This document shows positions 20,301-30,485 of a stretch of DNA of 64,000 bases, piece after piece. Both the position numbers and the translations under genes were made by a program. The stretch is from Flavihumibacter soli (GTDB taxonomy: Bacteria; Bacteroidota; Bacteroidia; Sphingobacteriales; Sphingobacteriaceae): assembly GCF_010692725.1 (NCBI RefSeq), contig NZ_JAAFZB010000093.1:62001-126000 (forward strand), written 5' to 3'. Every line of letters starts with the position of its first letter. Positions within the stretch are counted from its first letter, which is position 1. The notes under the pieces are model-generated. The model searched no databases and had not been told where the DNA came from. It worked only from the letters and a program-made list of their open reading frames with translations.

Positions 20301-20975
20301 GCCGGCATGCAGGTTCTGGAGAAGAACTATGGAGAGGGTCATTTGCAGCGATATGTGAGCTATCTGCATTCCTACTATGAAATGCCGCGCTCACTCGCGA
20401 CACCTTCCTTAATCAGGGCAAATGAATCCTTTTTATACTACCGAAAGGGGGGGCTAGCCATGTATGCCCTCAGTAAGTACATCGGTAAAGAAAAGGTCAA
20501 TGGGGCGCTTCGGTCTCTGCTCCAAAAACACAGCGCAGGACTGCTCCCGCTGCCGACCACCCTTGATCTTTACCAGGAGATTGAAAAAGTTACCCCTGAC
20601 TCTTTAAATTACCTGTTAAACGACCTGTTTAAGAAGAATACGTACTGGCGCCTCAAAACAAAGCAGCTTACGGCAGAACAGTCTAAACGAGGGCATTGGG
20701 AGGTAACGCTGAAGGTACAGGCTCAAAAGGTGGTCGTTGATAGTAGGGGTACTGAACATGAAGTGCCGATGAATGATTGGCTGGAAGTCGGCCTTTATGA
20801 GGAAGATAAGGATTTAAACGAGCCGCTCTACCTGCAGATGCACCGCATCCGCTCGGGCGAGCAAATCATAAAAGTGAGGGTACCGCGAAAGCCTGAACGA
20901 GGCGGTATTGATCCTAACTCCCTGATGATTGACCTGAGGTTGGATGACAATATCATGCAAAGGACAGGGGGATAA
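17361..20975 (+). CDS. ABC-2 permease fused to M1-family aminopeptidase
   Basis: 1204-aa inner membrane protein. The first ~590 residues contain a dozen or so hydrophobic segments in two ABC-2-like blocks. After a last membrane segment (WLAIIASGLVLTLGSFIFY) a soluble M1 peptidase region follows. The zinc site HEVAH is at residues 950-954 and the third ligand in LIEGLSVFAG at Glu 975. The spacing from HExxH to that Glu is 20, not the usual 18, and the GAMEN loop is replaced by GNGGGAS. A catalytic-type Tyr lies in YYRKGGLAMYAL. Likely couples ABC-driven movement of a lipid or peptide to peptidase action; substrate unknown. Confidence 0.92.
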   Translation: MKLWTIFRFEFAYHVGNISTWLYLAVLLTFTFVMDLLTTPGDGVIANNTFHITAITVIGGLIWLVMGAAIAGEAAARDVKTRMHPLTYITPVSKLSYLGGRFLAALAVNALLILALPLGVLLSFYLPGMDQGEFGPFTALPYLNVYFLIALPNVFIATALQFGFATFSRQVMSSYLASLLLAIVAQVIAVTVAKLFGNWDLVKLLDPVGVTGIVSSELGTWTPTEKNTRLITMEGMFLWNRVLWLSVAIVCLWLTYLRFNFANPVTKSWWTRFKRRSIVQAQTTADTVVIRSRAISIPQVQRSFGFATWFSQTLRIAWRSIGKIARNPVGLTLVAVTAIVSAVFGSRIMTQFGIPLLPTTQQVVAFLTPSVGNIGSQWVVIPLLIMYFVGELVWSEQDARVSDLTDASPVPDWVLFTGKFLGLALILVVWMALLMAGGVAMQLGMDYDKLEIGLYVQTLFGLQLVNYLLFALLALVVHVVVNQKSIAHLLMLLVFSFIAFPSTFKVEHSMLIFGADPGWWYTDMRGFGTTIGPWLWFKAYWIAWAMLLAVAARLLWARGREQSLKYRLQLAKRRFTRSTIWLAIIASGLVLTLGSFIFYNTNVLNEYQTGSGINERKAEYEEQYGRYRNTPQPQLAATKLHVEIYPERQEVEIRAAYTLVNKHTVPIDSIHIGSVSGIAPADVRFNRPAAGVVTDKILGHYIYALKHALQPGDSLQLNFVVRYKQQGFNHKGTNALVVKNGTSFSNYDLMPAIGYQAHRELNDAVIRKKYKLAARPEIPSLDDPEARKKPVSTDQLTFEAVVGTAKDEVAVGPGTLQKTWTERNRRYFHYKTDAPIGGEYSILSAKYAVRESKWNDPDSSGQVVAIRIYYHPGHTVNIDRMLGSVKASLKYYTGQFGPYPYKYFTVVERAGNGGGASADAGMIYYGETYSLMKPDDSPNGFDLPYYILAHEVAHQWWGLARLSPANVEGAGVLIEGLSVFAGMQVLEKNYGEGHLQRYVSYLHSYYEMPRSLATPSLIRANESFLYYRKGGLAMYALSKYIGKEKVNGALRSLLQKHSAGLLPLPTTLDLYQEIEKVTPDSLNYLLNDLFKKNTYWRLKTKQLTAEQSKRGHWEVTLKVQAQKVVVDSRGTEHEVPMNDWLEVGLYEEDKDLNEPLYLQMHRIRSGEQIIKVRVPRKPERGGIDPNSLMIDLRLDDNIMQRTGG

Positions 20976-21070
20976 GCAGGGAATGATGCTGAAGAATGAT
21001 CCGATGGTCTTTATAAGGTAAGGCGCGGCGTGACCTATTGGCTGGATGAATTAATCCGCCCTGTTAATTT

Positions 21071-21856
21071 TTAATTGCCTAACATATTGCCGCATTGGTT
21101 GCAATAGTTAGCTTCCGCAGAGTTGTTGTAACCGCATTCATCACAATGTTTAGGGTTTGCCAGGTTCTTTGAAAGTTCGACAGTGATGATCCCGGTAGGA
21201 ACGGCGATAATTGAATAGCCAATAATCATGGAAATGGAAGATAAAAATTTTCCTAGTACGGTTTGAGGTACAATATCGCCAAAGCCAACAGTGGTTACGG
21301 TAACCACGGCCCAGTAAATACTCGCGGGGATACTTGTAAATCCATTTTCGCCTCCTTCAATGACGTACATCAACGTGCCCAGCACTGTGACCACCGAAAG
21401 TACAGTCATCAGGAAGACGCCCACTTTGTGCGAGCTCCTGCGTAATGCGTGAAATAGCACCTGCGCTTCCCTGTTAAACCGAACCAGCTTCAGTATTCTG
21501 AAAACCCTCAGTAAACGGAAGATCCTGATAATTAACAAATAGTGATAGCCGGGGAAAAGCAGTGCTAAATAAGTGGGAAGAATAGATAAAAGATCTACAA
21601 TGCCCCAAAAACTAAAAACATATTCGAGTCGTTTTGGCGAACTCCATATCCTTGCTGCGTATTCGAAGGTAAAGAGGATGGTAAAGATCCATTCAATAGT
21701 ATAAAACTGGCGGAAATAAACGGCTTTAACTTCGGGAATGCTTTCGATCATAACCACAAAAACACTGACTAAAATAAGCCAGAGAAGAACTACGTTAAAA
21801 AGCTTTTCCGCTTTCGTATCATGTTCAAAAATGATCTCGTATATTTTTTGTCTCAT
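21071..21856 (-). CDS. voltage-gated-type K+ channel with C-terminal zinc ribbon
   Basis: 261-aa inner membrane channel. Six membrane segments including an S4-like helix with regular Arg (IIRIFRLLRVFRILKLVR) and a pore with the selectivity filter TVGFGD (Gly 191-Asp 194). The C-terminus ends in a small zinc ribbon, CDECGY followed ten residues later by CNQCGN, which could be a sensor or assembly module. Monocistronic, convergent with the ABC pair. Confidence 0.92.
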   Translation of the reverse strand: MRQKIYEIIFEHDTKAEKLFNVVLLWLILVSVFVVMIESIPEVKAVYFRQFYTIEWIFTILFTFEYAARIWSSPKRLEYVFSFWGIVDLLSILPTYLALLFPGYHYLLIIRIFRLLRVFRILKLVRFNREAQVLFHALRRSSHKVGVFLMTVLSVVTVLGTLMYVIEGGENGFTSIPASIYWAVVTVTTVGFGDIVPQTVLGKFLSSISMIIGYSIIAVPTGIITVELSKNLANPKHCDECGYNNSAEANYCNQCGNMLGN

Positions 21857-21946
21857 TTCCCTGTGTCTAGATTTTCATAAATCAAACTAAGCAGTTTTCG
21901 TTAGCAGAAGAATGCATGTATCAAGGGCTTTTTCGCTCAATAAAAA

Positions 21947-22870
21947 TCACTTTTTTTTAAAAAAGACCCGCTTCACCAATATCACCAATTTCTCTACCAA
22001 AAAACCTACCATCAATCCGCCGACAGCACAAGTCAGTACCTTGGCCAGCCAGGCAATCGCGGGTGTTTTGGCTAAGGCTTCTTCCATATCATGTAGCAGA
22101 TGACTGGTAAAGGGAATGCCGTGGGCAATGATCTCGGCTCCTACCCAAAGCATGGCAGCCGTACCGACGTAACTCAGGATACGCAGAAAGGGCGGCATAG
22201 ATATTACGATGCCCCGGCCAAACTTCTGCATAGCAGGGTGGTATTTATCCTGCGCCATGTGCACGCCGATATCGTCTGCTTTGACGATAAGGCCAACAAA
22301 GCCGTACACGGCTATCGTAATAAAAACCGCGACCGCCAGCATCACCACCACCTGGTTGAGCAGTGGCTCGTCAGTTACCTGGCTATAAGCAATGGCCATA
22401 ATTTCTGCCGATAAAATAATATCTGTTCGCACAGCGCCCGTAACCCGTTCCTTTTCCAGTTCTTCAGGGGTAATGACTATTACGTTCTCATTTTCAACCG
22501 GAACGTCGTGGTGTTTGCTAAACATGGAATGCACCTTTTCGTAACCTTCAAAACATAGGTACGCGCCACCGAACATTAAAATAGGGGTGATAGCCCAGGG
22601 AGCAAAAAAGCCAAGCAACAAGGCCCCCGGACTCAGGAATAGCAGTTTATTGATCATGGATTTTTTGGCGATCTGGAAAATGATCGACAGTTCGCGGGAT
22701 GGATCGAGGCCCACAACATACTTGGGGGTAACCGCCGTATCGTCAATCACAATACCCGAAACTTTTCCCGTGGTTTTTGCTACCTGGGCAGGCACATCAT
22801 CCAAACTAGCTGCGCTTACTTTTACCAAAGCTGAAATATCATCTAGTAGAGCAAAAAATCCTGAAGCCAT
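21947..22870 (-). CDS. DUF808 family inner membrane protein
   Basis: 307-aa polytopic membrane protein of the DUF808 (YedI) family. Start MASGFFALLDDISALVK is diagnostic, followed by VVGLDPSRELSIIFQIAKKS and several long hydrophobic segments. The family has no established biochemical role. It ends 90 bp before the channel start on the same strand. Confidence 0.88.
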   Translation of the reverse strand: MASGFFALLDDISALVKVSAASLDDVPAQVAKTTGKVSGIVIDDTAVTPKYVVGLDPSRELSIIFQIAKKSMINKLLFLSPGALLLGFFAPWAITPILMFGGAYLCFEGYEKVHSMFSKHHDVPVENENVIVITPEELEKERVTGAVRTDIILSAEIMAIAYSQVTDEPLLNQVVVMLAVAVFITIAVYGFVGLIVKADDIGVHMAQDKYHPAMQKFGRGIVISMPPFLRILSYVGTAAMLWVGAEIIAHGIPFTSHLLHDMEEALAKTPAIAWLAKVLTCAVGGLMVGFLVEKLVILVKRVFFKKK

Positions 22871-23077
22871 AATCTAATATCCGGTTATTTAATTTCTAAA
22901 TCGCTATGCGTCTTTTCTCCTGCAAAGCAGCGCAGTAAGTTAAGTACAGCTTTTTAATTAACAAGTTTGATGAGGGCAAAGAATATTTATACTCTTAACC
23001 GTGTAACAAGGCTAAGTATATACGCTCAAACAGGGCATACCTGGCATATTTACTTGATAGCAGCAACAAAAATTTAA

Positions 23078-24226
23078 ATGAAAGCCCTTTTTACTTTATT
23101 CCTGATATCGATATTCGTTGTCTCCTGCAAGGTAAAAACCTCATCTGTTCAATCTGATAAATTGCCGGACGAAAAACCTTTTAACGAAAAGTTGGATTCT
23201 ATTTATCGGGCAAATTCAGAAACGGTTGGAGTGTTGGTCCATATTGAATGCCCCAATAAAAAAATATCCTGGAGCGGGGCTGTCGGATACTCTAACAAAC
23301 AAGAAAAAACAAAGATCCAAATCAACCAGCCCGTACTGATTGCCAGTAATACAAAAACCTTTGTTGCAGCCACCATCCTCAGGCTTGCAGAAGAGAATCA
23401 GCTATCGTTAACGGCTTCTATCAATGAGTATTTATCAAAGGAAACCAAATTACTTTTGCAGAATAAGGGTTATGATATAAGTTCGATACAATTAATTCAC
23501 TTGCTATCACATACAAGTGGTATAAATAATTATGCGGAATCCCAGGGATTTCGGGATAAAATTCGCTTTAACCCTACCTATAAATGGACCAGACAGGAAC
23601 AGATTGAATTGGCAGTTTTGAGTATGGATAAATTATGAGAAGCTGGTGAAAAGTATTATTACTCTGATACAAACTTCCTTTTATTAAGTGAGATAATTGA
23701 AGAAGTAACCGATCTAAGTTATTATACCGCAATAAGAAAATGGATAGATTTTAGCAAGAACGGATTACACCAAACATGGTTTGCTTCGCTGGAAAATGCT
23801 CCCAAAGGTATTAGTCCGTTGGCGTATCAATATATAAGCAAATGGGGAATGGATAGTTACGGACTGGATAAATCATTCGATTTGTATGGTGGTGGTGGCC
23901 TTGCCTCGACCTCAAAAGATCTGGCTTGTTTCTTTTATAAATTATTCAATAAAGGAGTGTTTCATAATCCTCAAACGATCAGTACTTTACTGACTAAGGT
24001 GAACACGGAACAGGAATCGGATACTGATTATAGATTTGGAATTTGGCAGACTACCATAAATGGTAAAATAGCTTATGGGCATGGAGGCCTTTGGGGTAGT
24101 ATGGTTTATTACGTTCCTGAACTGGACCTGGCTGTGTCTGTAATAGTTTTAGAAAAAGATCAAAGTAGTTTAAGGAAAGAGATCGCTGAAGTAATGATTA
24201 GTGAGTTAATAGCTCAAAAAAATTAA
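23078..24226 (+). pseudogene. class C beta-lactamase-like serine hydrolase lipoprotein, broken by one TGA
   Basis: Full-length frame of 382 codons with a single in-frame TGA at 23636-23638 (codon 187). The part before it has a lipoprotein signal (LISIFVVSC) and the S-x-x-K motif at Ser 90-Lys 93 (ASNTK). The same frame continues after TGA with EAGEKYYYSDTNF (the Y-x-N element) and YGHGGLWGSM (H-x-G, His 335). A single base change, GGA to TGA, would explain the break because Gly fits there. This may be a recent nonsense mutation or a sequencing error. The 5' piece lacks half the active site and would not be an enzyme. Confidence 0.85.
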
Positions 24227-24299
24227 TAAGCTGGAGAAGATAACGGACTTCATAATAAAGCAATCAAACGAATAACTTAAGTTTCTATAAAAGTGTTGT

Positions 24300-24887
24300 C
24301 TATTCTTCTAAATTTTCATTCTCAATCCCCCGGATAATTTTAGCGGGAACACCACCTACAATTGTATTAGCGGGAACATCCCTGTTGACCACTGCCCCTG
24401 CGGCCACAATCGCGTTTTCGCCGACAGTCACACCGGGTAATATAGTTGCCCCGGCACCAATCCAGGCATTCCGTCTTATCACGATAGCGCGTAGATCCAG
24501 ATGTTTTCGTTCCGAAGGCTCTATGGGGTGATTCTCAGTTATCAGGTTAACCTTAGGTCCTATCTGCACATCATCCTCAATCGTGATGCCGCCCATATCC
24601 AGGAAGCTGCAGGCATGATTCACGAACACGTTCTTACCGAACCGGATGTGTCGTCCGAAATTGGTATAGAAAGGAACAAATATGATGGTGCTTCTGTCGA
24701 TCTGGCTGCCGATTATTTCACTTAAACGATCGCGGATCTGGCCGGTGTCTGTCGAGACATTCAGAGCCGCTGATAACCTTATTGTCCGGGAAACAACTTT
24801 CCAGGCTTTGGTCATTTGAGGATCATCATTCCGGACTATCCCACCCGCGAGCATTCTTTCAAAGATGTCAGTATTGTTTTGGCTCAT
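24300..24887 (-). CDS. sugar O-acetyltransferase (hexapeptide repeat, Maa/NodL type)
   Basis: 195-aa acetyl-CoA-dependent O-acetyltransferase. The N-terminal Mac-type helix region (DIFERMLAGG) is followed by left-handed beta-helix repeats (IGPKVNLIT, IGAGATILPG, VGENAIVAAGAVV). The candidate catalytic His is in NHACSF and a second in ENHPIEP; the end GGVPAKIIRGI is typical. Substrate probably maltose, glucose or a similar sugar. Confidence 0.9.
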   Translation of the reverse strand: MSQNNTDIFERMLAGGIVRNDDPQMTKAWKVVSRTIRLSAALNVSTDTGQIRDRLSEIIGSQIDRSTIIFVPFYTNFGRHIRFGKNVFVNHACSFLDMGGITIEDDVQIGPKVNLITENHPIEPSERKHLDLRAIVIRRNAWIGAGATILPGVTVGENAIVAAGAVVNRDVPANTIVGGVPAKIIRGIENENLEE

Positions 24888-25068
24888 GTGTTATTCTTTT
24901 GATTCATTTCTATTACTCATCAAAACGCAGGTCCTGGCCTCGTTAATTCTTAATAGAGTTGCAAAATAAGCTAATTTCAAACGAGGCCATAGGATTGAAT
25001 TGAAGCGCTCCATTTTAAGATCAAATAGTTTTGAATAATTGTCTTACATTCATGAATAAACCCTGCCC

Positions 25069-26328
25069 ATGATGAGATCTACCAATAAGCTGTTATCGCG
25101 AATTATACTCTTGACGATCGTTTCACTAGCTACAAACCTCAATGCAATTGCCGCGCCTGAGCCGGCTGAAACATTTACGGTAACACTTGTTCCCTCAGAA
25201 AATGGATTTTATTCGATAGATCCAAAAATTCCTGCCGATGGCAAAGTTCCTGCAGGCACTGTTTTGAATGTTACAGCAAGGCCTTCATCCGGCTATAGCT
25301 TAGACGCTATTTACCACACTGTTAAAGGCGGCATGTGGGGAACAATGAGCCAGGAAAGTTTTTCGTTGTCGTCGAAAATCAATGTCAGCAAAGACATGTC
25401 GATAGGAGCAACCTTCGTGGAGAAATCGCTTGTAGAGAATATAAAGGAAACACTGGATGTTGTTTATGCAAAGCCAGGGATCAAGCCTTTGAAGTATGAT
25501 GTGTTTTCTCCGAAGGGAGCAAAGAAACTGCCATGCATCGTTATCATTCACGGTGGCGGCTGGTCGACCAATAATGAGGATATTATGCGCGGCCTTGCCC
25601 GTGAACTGGTAAAAGGGAACCGTTATGTGGTCTTCAGTATAGACTACCGGTGGATAAACAAGCTTGATGGAGAGGCCAGCCCGACTTATATGCATAAGCT
25701 GATCGAGGATGTATTTGGTGCCATTGCCCATATCCAGGAAAATGCTGCCCGTTATGGCGGTGACCCAACGCGCATCGCAGTTACCGGGGATAGCGCCGGC
25801 GGACATTTGTCGGAATCTGCTGCAGTCCTTAGCCCGCTTATCGGAGACGGTGGTTTCGGAGAGCGCACTGGCGTTTATCAGTTTCACCCGACCTATATGC
25901 CTAAAGGGAAATCGGTTGAGCAGGTCAGAAACGAAATCACCGCTGCAGTCAAAGCCGTAGCTCCAAGTTACGGTCCATCTGATGCACGTGACTTCAAAAT
26001 GTTCATTGAACAGACCAATGAAGAATACTGGGACGCAGTTTCGCCAGTCAAACATGTTCCCAATGCCAATGAACGCACAATTCCGCACTTCATAGTAAGA
26101 GGCACAGAAGACCCGATAATACGGCATGAGGTAGTGCAGCGTTATGTAGATGTCGTGAAGACTGCAGGTCAAACAGTCAATTATGTGCAGGTAGAAGGTG
26201 CGGGCCATGCCTTCTTCGACTGGAAACCTGATGCCCAGACAAGAGCTACTTTTACAAAATACGGTGTCAGGTATGCCGCTGAAATGCAGTCATTCTTCAA
26301 TAACGTTTTTTATAAAACTAATCCGTAA
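25069..26328 (+). CDS. secreted alpha/beta hydrolase (esterase/lipase, BD-FAE type)
   Basis: 419-aa exported hydrolase. Signal peptide to about residue 28 (ending LNAIAAPEP), then a small beta domain at about 35-115 resembling the bacterial repeat seen in surface proteins. The alpha/beta hydrolase core has oxyanion HGGGW, nucleophile elbow GDSAGGH, the acid probably in RGTEDPII, and catalytic His in GAGHAFFDW. Likely a carboxylesterase acting on acylated sugars or lignin-type esters. Start can be 25069 or the adjacent ATG at 25072. Confidence 0.88.
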   Translation: MMRSTNKLLSRIILLTIVSLATNLNAIAAPEPAETFTVTLVPSENGFYSIDPKIPADGKVPAGTVLNVTARPSSGYSLDAIYHTVKGGMWGTMSQESFSLSSKINVSKDMSIGATFVEKSLVENIKETLDVVYAKPGIKPLKYDVFSPKGAKKLPCIVIIHGGGWSTNNEDIMRGLARELVKGNRYVVFSIDYRWINKLDGEASPTYMHKLIEDVFGAIAHIQENAARYGGDPTRIAVTGDSAGGHLSESAAVLSPLIGDGGFGERTGVYQFHPTYMPKGKSVEQVRNEITAAVKAVAPSYGPSDARDFKMFIEQTNEEYWDAVSPVKHVPNANERTIPHFIVRGTEDPIIRHEVVQRYVDVVKTAGQTVNYVQVEGAGHAFFDWKPDAQTRATFTKYGVRYAAEMQSFFNNVFYKTNP

Positions 26329-26420
26329 GCCGTCAACAATAGATTTTGAGAAGATCTGCAATCATCACTTTTGCTTTACCAGATTAGTGAACAAAATATT
26401 TTATCGTGATTCACGAATCG

Positions 26421-27320
26421 TTACTTATCCACCTTTAAGCGCTTCAATTTATATGCCTCTCCAGGTGCCAGTACATGAATGCGATCCGGATTAACTACCA
26501 GTTTTTTCAACTGTTCCGGATCGGCGTTAAAAGGTGTAAAATCAGGAGCATCAACCGAACCCCAATGATTAAGCAGCAGCGGTGTGTCAGGATAAGCATT
26601 TGCAATTTTAACTGCGCCTGCCAGTGTGAAATGCCATTCACTATCGGAAAAATCAAAGAGAATTGCATCGGGGCTTGGGAACTGCAGGTGTTCCTGCATT
26701 AACCGGGAATCCCCCGGCGCCCAGATGGTGCCGTCGGGTGTTTCTATCCAGAATCCGCATGCATCTTCGTTCTTGAAATGCCGCTTACTCATTCCCGGAT
26801 AAGCGTTTTGATAGGCATGGTCTGCCGGTGTAAGCCTGATACTTACCGGCCCGACTTTAAACTTCTCGCCTATAATATGACCGAACGAGGGAAATCCTTC
26901 ATTTTTCATCAGTGAATCGACATAAATAGTTGAATGAAACGCCCGGGTTACAGGTTTCATGTCGTGATTCGTCGGGACGCTGTAATGATCATTATCGGCA
27001 TGGGTAACCAATACGGCATCCAGGCGGGGAACGTCCTCCGTGGCTATCGGGAAGTCAATCATGATGGGCATATCAAAGCCTTTGAGCAGCGGGTCAACCA
27101 TCAGGGTAGTGCCACGGCTGTTAATAAAATAGCCGGCCATTCCTAACCAGCGTAATGTCGTATGATCAGACTTTTCAAATGCTTTCTTGCCAAAAGGCTG
27201 TGTCTTCGGAGCTTTAGCCTGGTACTTCTTTTTAACGACAGTGTCAGCAGTTGTTTGTGCCTGCAGGTTCATAGAAAGTAAGACCGCGATTAATGCCAGT
27301 CCAAAAACTTTTGCTCTCAT
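26421..27320 (-). CDS. UlaG-like metallo-beta-lactamase-fold hydrolase, exported
   Basis: 299-aa protein with signal peptide (VFGLALIAVLLSMNLQAQ). MBL-fold motifs: VLVTHADNDHYSVP (variant of H-x-H-x-D-H), PADHAYQNAYPG, APGDSRL and LLNHWGSVD. The first metal motif reads THADNDH, as in UlaG-type lactonases, which do not follow the strict HxHxDH pattern. Probably a lactone or phosphoester hydrolase acting in the periplasm. Confidence 0.85.
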   Translation of the reverse strand: MRAKVFGLALIAVLLSMNLQAQTTADTVVKKKYQAKAPKTQPFGKKAFEKSDHTTLRWLGMAGYFINSRGTTLMVDPLLKGFDMPIMIDFPIATEDVPRLDAVLVTHADNDHYSVPTNHDMKPVTRAFHSTIYVDSLMKNEGFPSFGHIIGEKFKVGPVSIRLTPADHAYQNAYPGMSKRHFKNEDACGFWIETPDGTIWAPGDSRLMQEHLQFPSPDAILFDFSDSEWHFTLAGAVKIANAYPDTPLLLNHWGSVDAPDFTPFNADPEQLKKLVVNPDRIHVLAPGEAYKLKRLKVDK

Positions 27321-27508
27321 ATCCGTTTTAATTTAAATCGGTTAGAATCCTTACTGAGTGAAAATACTTTGTCCACAGTCGAGTGGGTACTTCCATCATA
27401 TCACAAAGGTCTTTGTAATTGCTTGTCAGGCTGTTATATGTATTCCTGTATTACATACCATTATTCCTGATCAGAGATGCAAAAGCGAAACACTGCGAAT
27501 TCTTGTAG

Positions 27509-27516
27509 TAAATTTG
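27509..27516 (+). promoter_or_regulatory. Bacteroidota -7 box (TAAATTTG)
   Basis: Fits TAnnTTTG and lies 20 bp before the AraC-family start. No clear -33 element was seen. Confidence 0.35.
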
Positions 27517-27535
27517 AATGAGGTGATTAAGTATT

Positions 27536-28432
27536 ATGGATAAGGTAATAAGATTAGAAAGCGTGGCGCAATTCAATTTCGAGAGAGGACAAAAGACTCT
27601 TCATCCATTGGTAAGTGTGCTTGATCAATCGAAGTCGAAGGCGATACACGCGTCACGAAATATTTCGGAACTATACATCATCTTCTTAAAAGACCTGAAG
27701 TGCGAAGAACTTCGGTATGGTCGCAGTCATTACGATTATGAAGACGGGACGCTGCTTTTTATAGCGCCGGGACAAGTATTCGGATTTGACGAGAACGGAA
27801 AAACAATACAACCGTCCGGATGGGTTCTTTTATTCCACCCTGATCTTATCAGAGGAACACATCTCGGAAAGCATATCCAAGACTATGGCTTTTTTTCCTA
27901 CGATGCAAACGAAGCGTTGCACCTTTCTGATAATGAAAGGCAGCTCGTCCTGGAGTGTTTCAGCAAGATCAGGTATGAATTAGAACATGCCATTGATAAG
28001 CATAGCAAGACCTTGATCGCGAGCAATATTGAATTGTTTTTCAATTACTGTGTCCGGTTCTACGACAGGCAATTTATTACCCGGGACAATATTCATAAAG
28101 ATGTTTTAAGCCAGTTTGAGAGTTTGCTGGATGAATTTTTTCAGTCTGATAAGCCAGGAACCATAGGCTTTCCTACCGTAGCCTATTGTGCCGGCCAGTT
28201 TAACCTATCAGCAAAGTATTTCGGCGACCTTGTGAAAAAGGAGACTGGAAAATCTGCTCAGGAATATATACAGGACAGGGTGATCGACCTGGCTAAAGAA
28301 AAGGTTTTAGATATTAGTAAGTCGATAAGCGGTGTCGCTTTTGAACTGGGATTTAAATATCCCCAGCATTTTACGAGGCTCTTTAAGCAACAGGTTGGCC
28401 TGTCGCCTATCGAGTACCGTTCTTTAAATTAA
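27536..28432 (+). CDS. AraC-family transcriptional regulator
   Basis: 298-aa DNA-binding protein. An N-terminal cupin-like sensing part (ELYIIFLKDL, then GTLLFIAPGQVFGF) precedes two C-terminal helix-turn-helix units from about residue 215: FNLSAKYFGDLVKKETGKSA and ISGVAFELGFKYPQHFTRLF, ending GLSPIEYRS. It lies upstream of and in the same direction as the decarboxylase and aldo-keto reductase genes and is the obvious candidate regulator. Confidence 0.93.
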   Translation: MDKVIRLESVAQFNFERGQKTLHPLVSVLDQSKSKAIHASRNISELYIIFLKDLKCEELRYGRSHYDYEDGTLLFIAPGQVFGFDENGKTIQPSGWVLLFHPDLIRGTHLGKHIQDYGFFSYDANEALHLSDNERQLVLECFSKIRYELEHAIDKHSKTLIASNIELFFNYCVRFYDRQFITRDNIHKDVLSQFESLLDEFFQSDKPGTIGFPTVAYCAGQFNLSAKYFGDLVKKETGKSAQEYIQDRVIDLAKEKVLDISKSISGVAFELGFKYPQHFTRLFKQQVGLSPIEYRSLN

Positions 28433-28601
28433 TAGCCGGTCAGGCGAGTTTAAAGGATTAATTATGAATCACAGTAGGCTTAAAGACGTATTCTGCAGTT
28501 TCATTGCCAAACAAATACTTTTGATCGTGTTGCTAGTAAGGAATTTCTAACTGACAGAAGTTTATGTTGCCATTTTATAAAACGTTTCAATAAAAAGAAC
28601 A

Positions 28602-29426
28602 ATGAAAGGTATTCTCCTAGCAATCACCATAGTGGCCGTTTCTATCCTGGAACTAAGGGCACAAGGCGCCGATACAAACAGAATTGAAAAGGCCAAAAAA
28701 AAATATCAGGAACTGTTTGCGGCGAAAATGACGGCCAGTAAAACAGATCCTGAATTAATGAACATCCTCCAAAACTTCATTTTTGGTGAAGTTTTCTATA
28801 TCGGAGATCTGGACGATAAAACCCGGGAACTCATAACGATAACCGTCCTTACGACCAATCAAACATTACCGCAATTGAAAGCACATACCAATGCAGCGCT
28901 CAACATCGGGGTATCTCCGATCGAGATCCGGGAGGTTGTATACCAATGTGCCCCGTTCATAGGCTTTCCTAAAGTTTTAAATGCCCTGGATACAATTAAC
29001 AGCGTATTTAAAAGCAGGGGGATCAAGCTTCCTTTGGAAAATAAAGGGACGGTGCAGGAGAACGAAAGATTCGAAAAAGGGAAAGAGAAACAATTCCCGC
29101 TTTATGGCGAAGGAATGAAACAAAACATGAAAGATCTGCCGGGCGAGTTTGCTGAAGCAATTCCCCGAATATTAACAGAAACCTGTTTTGGAGATTTCTA
29201 CACGAGAGACGGCCTGGATATTAAAACGCGGGAACTAACGATCTACTGCGCCTTAGCGGCATTGGGAGGAACTGAACGGCAAATGGCTTCTCACGCCGTT
29301 GGCAATCTGAAAGTCGGGAACAGCAAGGAAAAACTACTGTCAGCGATGGTTCATTGCTATCCCTACCTGGGTTTTCCGCGGGTCTCAAATGCGATCAATG
29401 TTATCAGAGAGGCAAGGATTCAATAA
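28602..29426 (+). CDS. exported two-domain carboxymuconolactone decarboxylase family protein
   Basis: 274-aa protein with signal peptide (IAITIVAVSILELRAQG). Two AhpD-like helical repeats: DDKTRELITITVLTT, LKAHTNAALNIGVS and QCAPFIGFPKVLNAL, then IKTRELTIYCALAALG, ASHAVGNLKVGN and HCYPYLGFPRVSNAI. Each repeat keeps one Cys and one His rather than a CxxC pair, so it is not a classic AhpD reductase. Forms a unit with the following reductase (56-bp gap). Confidence 0.88.
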   Translation: MKGILLAITIVAVSILELRAQGADTNRIEKAKKKYQELFAAKMTASKTDPELMNILQNFIFGEVFYIGDLDDKTRELITITVLTTNQTLPQLKAHTNAALNIGVSPIEIREVVYQCAPFIGFPKVLNALDTINSVFKSRGIKLPLENKGTVQENERFEKGKEKQFPLYGEGMKQNMKDLPGEFAEAIPRILTETCFGDFYTRDGLDIKTRELTIYCALAALGGTERQMASHAVGNLKVGNSKEKLLSAMVHCYPYLGFPRVSNAINVIREARIQ

Positions 29427-29467
29427 GGGGAATTACGCCGGCATGTCAAAAAGTTAATGATGTTTAA

Positions 29468-30481
<1,014 letters not shown>

Positions 30482-30485
30482 CCAG

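Noticed and set aside
25300-26208. 302-aa minus-strand ORF inside the alpha/beta hydrolase gene
   Set aside because: Long but a shadow: the plus-strand frame has signal peptide and complete catalytic motifs; the minus frame reads Cys/His-rich nonsense.
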